Below, piece by piece: positions 45,838 to 47,709 of a stretch of 47,709 nucleotides of DNA; position 1 is the stretch's first letter, and each line of letters begins with the position of its first letter. Origin of the DNA: Rhizophagus sp. LPA8_4_AMF. Lineage: Eukaryota; Glomeromycota; Glomeromycetes; Glomerales; Glomeraceae. The position numbers and the translations under genes were made by a program. The stretch lies in assembly GCA_021464525.1 (NCBI GenBank), contig JADRCO010000153.1, positions 1 to 47,709 on the forward strand, given 5' to 3'. The notes under the pieces are model-generated. The model did no database searches, was not told the DNA's origin, and saw only the letters and a program-made list of their open reading frames with translations.

Positions 45838-47709
45838 ACTTCCAATAATCTTCTTTTCTAGGCTACCTAGATTTAAGATTTTCCATGTTTAATATTCTGA
45901 AATCACAAACGGAATGCCTTCAAATGATGTAATCTATCAAGTGATTATGGTCAACCATCACCGATCCGAACTCTTGGATGCGCTCGAATCTCTCCCACCG
46001 GAAAAATATCTAAAAATCTTATATTCTTGACCATGTCTCCTACTCTTTACATTCAAGATTTTCGCAAATTCTTAGTATTCTTTTCATGATCTCTTATAGA
46101 CAAGGATCATCTAAAAAGTTAATAATAAATGTGTAAATATATCAAATTGAAAAATGAAAACTCTAAAATTATACTATTATAATATAACTTAAATTTTACC
46201 TTCGTCACTGCTTTGAATTCTTTCTAAAGATACAGAAAGTGAGAACATTATGTAGCTTCATAAAGTTTGCTGGCGACCGAAAAGTTGATGTGCCCTTAAA
46301 CTTCCAGATACTTTGTTATTGTTACCAAGTAAAATATGCTCTCCATAAATTATTTATTTATTCTCAATACTATTAGGCCATCACCATCTCGACTATTAAG
46401 ATTGAGCAAGTGAATCTCCAGCCTTGACATATTCAACGCGTGAAAGTGTGAAATAGAATTTTTACCAGGATGGATAATAATAACATTTATTATAAAAAAT
46501 GATTTCCAATATCTTTATAAAATAATGAGAATACGGGAAAGAGTTAATACAAATAAATGAAACATGGTTGAATATATGAGAAACAAAGGAAAACTTACGT
46601 GAAAATTTTTTTTTTTTGTTATTCATCGCTAACTATATAGTCATAATACGGATTATTTACGGATCGGATTCAGATTGTGTCTCTATTCTTGACAACCAAT
46701 TGTTCCTTGAAGAACCACGCTGACAGGTTGAAGCGGATACCGTCATTGTTGTTTTATAATTGCCACCAATGTATTTCTATGTCAGTTGAAGTATGCACAT
46801 CGGATCTATTGATTACGACCATCTATTTGCCGCTAAAATTGACATTTTTGTTGAGCTCTTAAATTTCAAAGTTCGTTCGTGTTATTGCTATTGTTGCTGA
46901 AAATGTTCCTGGCAAATGGTCATTGATGCCTGCGCCTTACAAGTTTTTAGCTTGAGCTGCAATACCTGGCACGCTGTAAAATTTGAGAAAACTATGGTGG
47001 AAGTTTTGAAGGTTGTTATTGTTATTAACGGCGCGCTTCTTTATCAAAAGTTCTGTGATGATGAAGAGAAAAAGGTTAGATTGCTTTGATTTTCTAATAA
47101 AATTCTTCTGGTCATAGAAGTTATTATATTAGAGGATTATTTAGTTGCAAATAATAATATACATTCAAAATATTTACTTTTGCGGAAAGAATCACAAGCG
47201 TAAGGGTCTGGTATCTTGAAATAGAGCTGAAATTCCTAAAAATAAAAAAAAAAATTAATGTTTTTTTAAAGAAAGTAAAAGGAAACGTTTGGTAAATTGT
47301 TTCCAAAAAAAAAATAGGTTTGAATTTTCAACTTCGAAACTTACCATTAAGAAAGAAAAAAACAAAGTTTTGATTTAAACTTTTATATTATATGACATAG
47401 GAAATATGAATTTCGATTTTTACCTTTCTTCAGACTTAACACAAGACATTATATGCTTTCAAAGAAAAAATTAACGAGAATGAATAAACCTAATTAACAC
47501 CGTTTATTTGTAATTAAACATAATAGTTTTCGTAACCTTTCTTCTAAAAGAAAAATGTATGCTATGACACTATGTAAGTACTATACTAACCTTTACAAAA
47601 CAAAATATTTTTTAGACATTTCGTTAAATATTTGGGCCTACGAAATCTAATTATTTTCACAAATACAACTTAGAAAAGATGAAATTTTTTTTTTTTTTTT
47701 TTTTTTTTT
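45838..47709. other. Gene-free window end
   Basis: AT-rich sequence with only short, unconvincing ORFs, ending in a poly-T run from about 47689. Nothing recognisable seen. Confidence 0.4.

Overview
The window looks like nuclear DNA of an arbuscular-mycorrhizal fungus (Glomeromycotina, probably Rhizophagus-like). It is very AT-rich, with spliceosomal introns of about 60-90 bp (GT...AG). Its contents match the families expanded in these fungi: mysterin/RNF213-like proteins, F-box/LRR, BTB, Gag-like plus MIR proteins, kinase-like debris and decayed LINEs. No bacterial features are present. The organism call is inference from content; no marker gene was available.

Region 1 (1-22679) is an inverted (head-to-head) pair of giant RNF213/mysterin-like genes. 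Copy A (minus, 7784 down to 60) has an N-terminal CBM20-like domain, a stalk and AAA+ modules up to AAA4. It is open through seven exons (2,424 codons) and then runs off the window edge inside an intron. Copy B (plus, 8400-22679, 14 inferred exons, about 4,430 codon equivalents) covers the whole gene, including the E3 part with an RZ finger. Its 5' half carries at least eight disabling lesions, whereas everything after 16975 is open. The arms share exon structure and are diverged, except for a central block (about 10081-11216, matching about 5000-6140 of copy A) that appears identical, intron included. That pattern suggests gene conversion. The two copies have lost different Walker B residues.

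Region 2 (22680-31270) is a graveyard: a broken F-box/LRR gene, an unassigned coding remnant, two 5'-truncated LINE (RNase H) fragments, a pogo/Tigger-like terminus and a 69-bp-arm inverted repeat.

Region 3 (31274-47709) holds four intact-looking genes: a secreted alpha/beta hydrolase (two exons), a small BTB/POZ protein, a Gag-like + MIR protein with an acidic tandem repeat (four exons, minus), and an F-box/LRR-like protein. Between them lie a 227-bp MITE with a 9-bp target duplication, kinase-gene debris, a roughly 266-bp tandem satellite, a polypurine tract and a near-perfect hairpin. The genes show no operon-like organisation and no obvious shared pathway, apart from three families linked to ubiquitin ligation (RNF213-like, BTB, F-box). 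The window begins and ends in long poly-A/poly-T runs, which look like assembly breaks.
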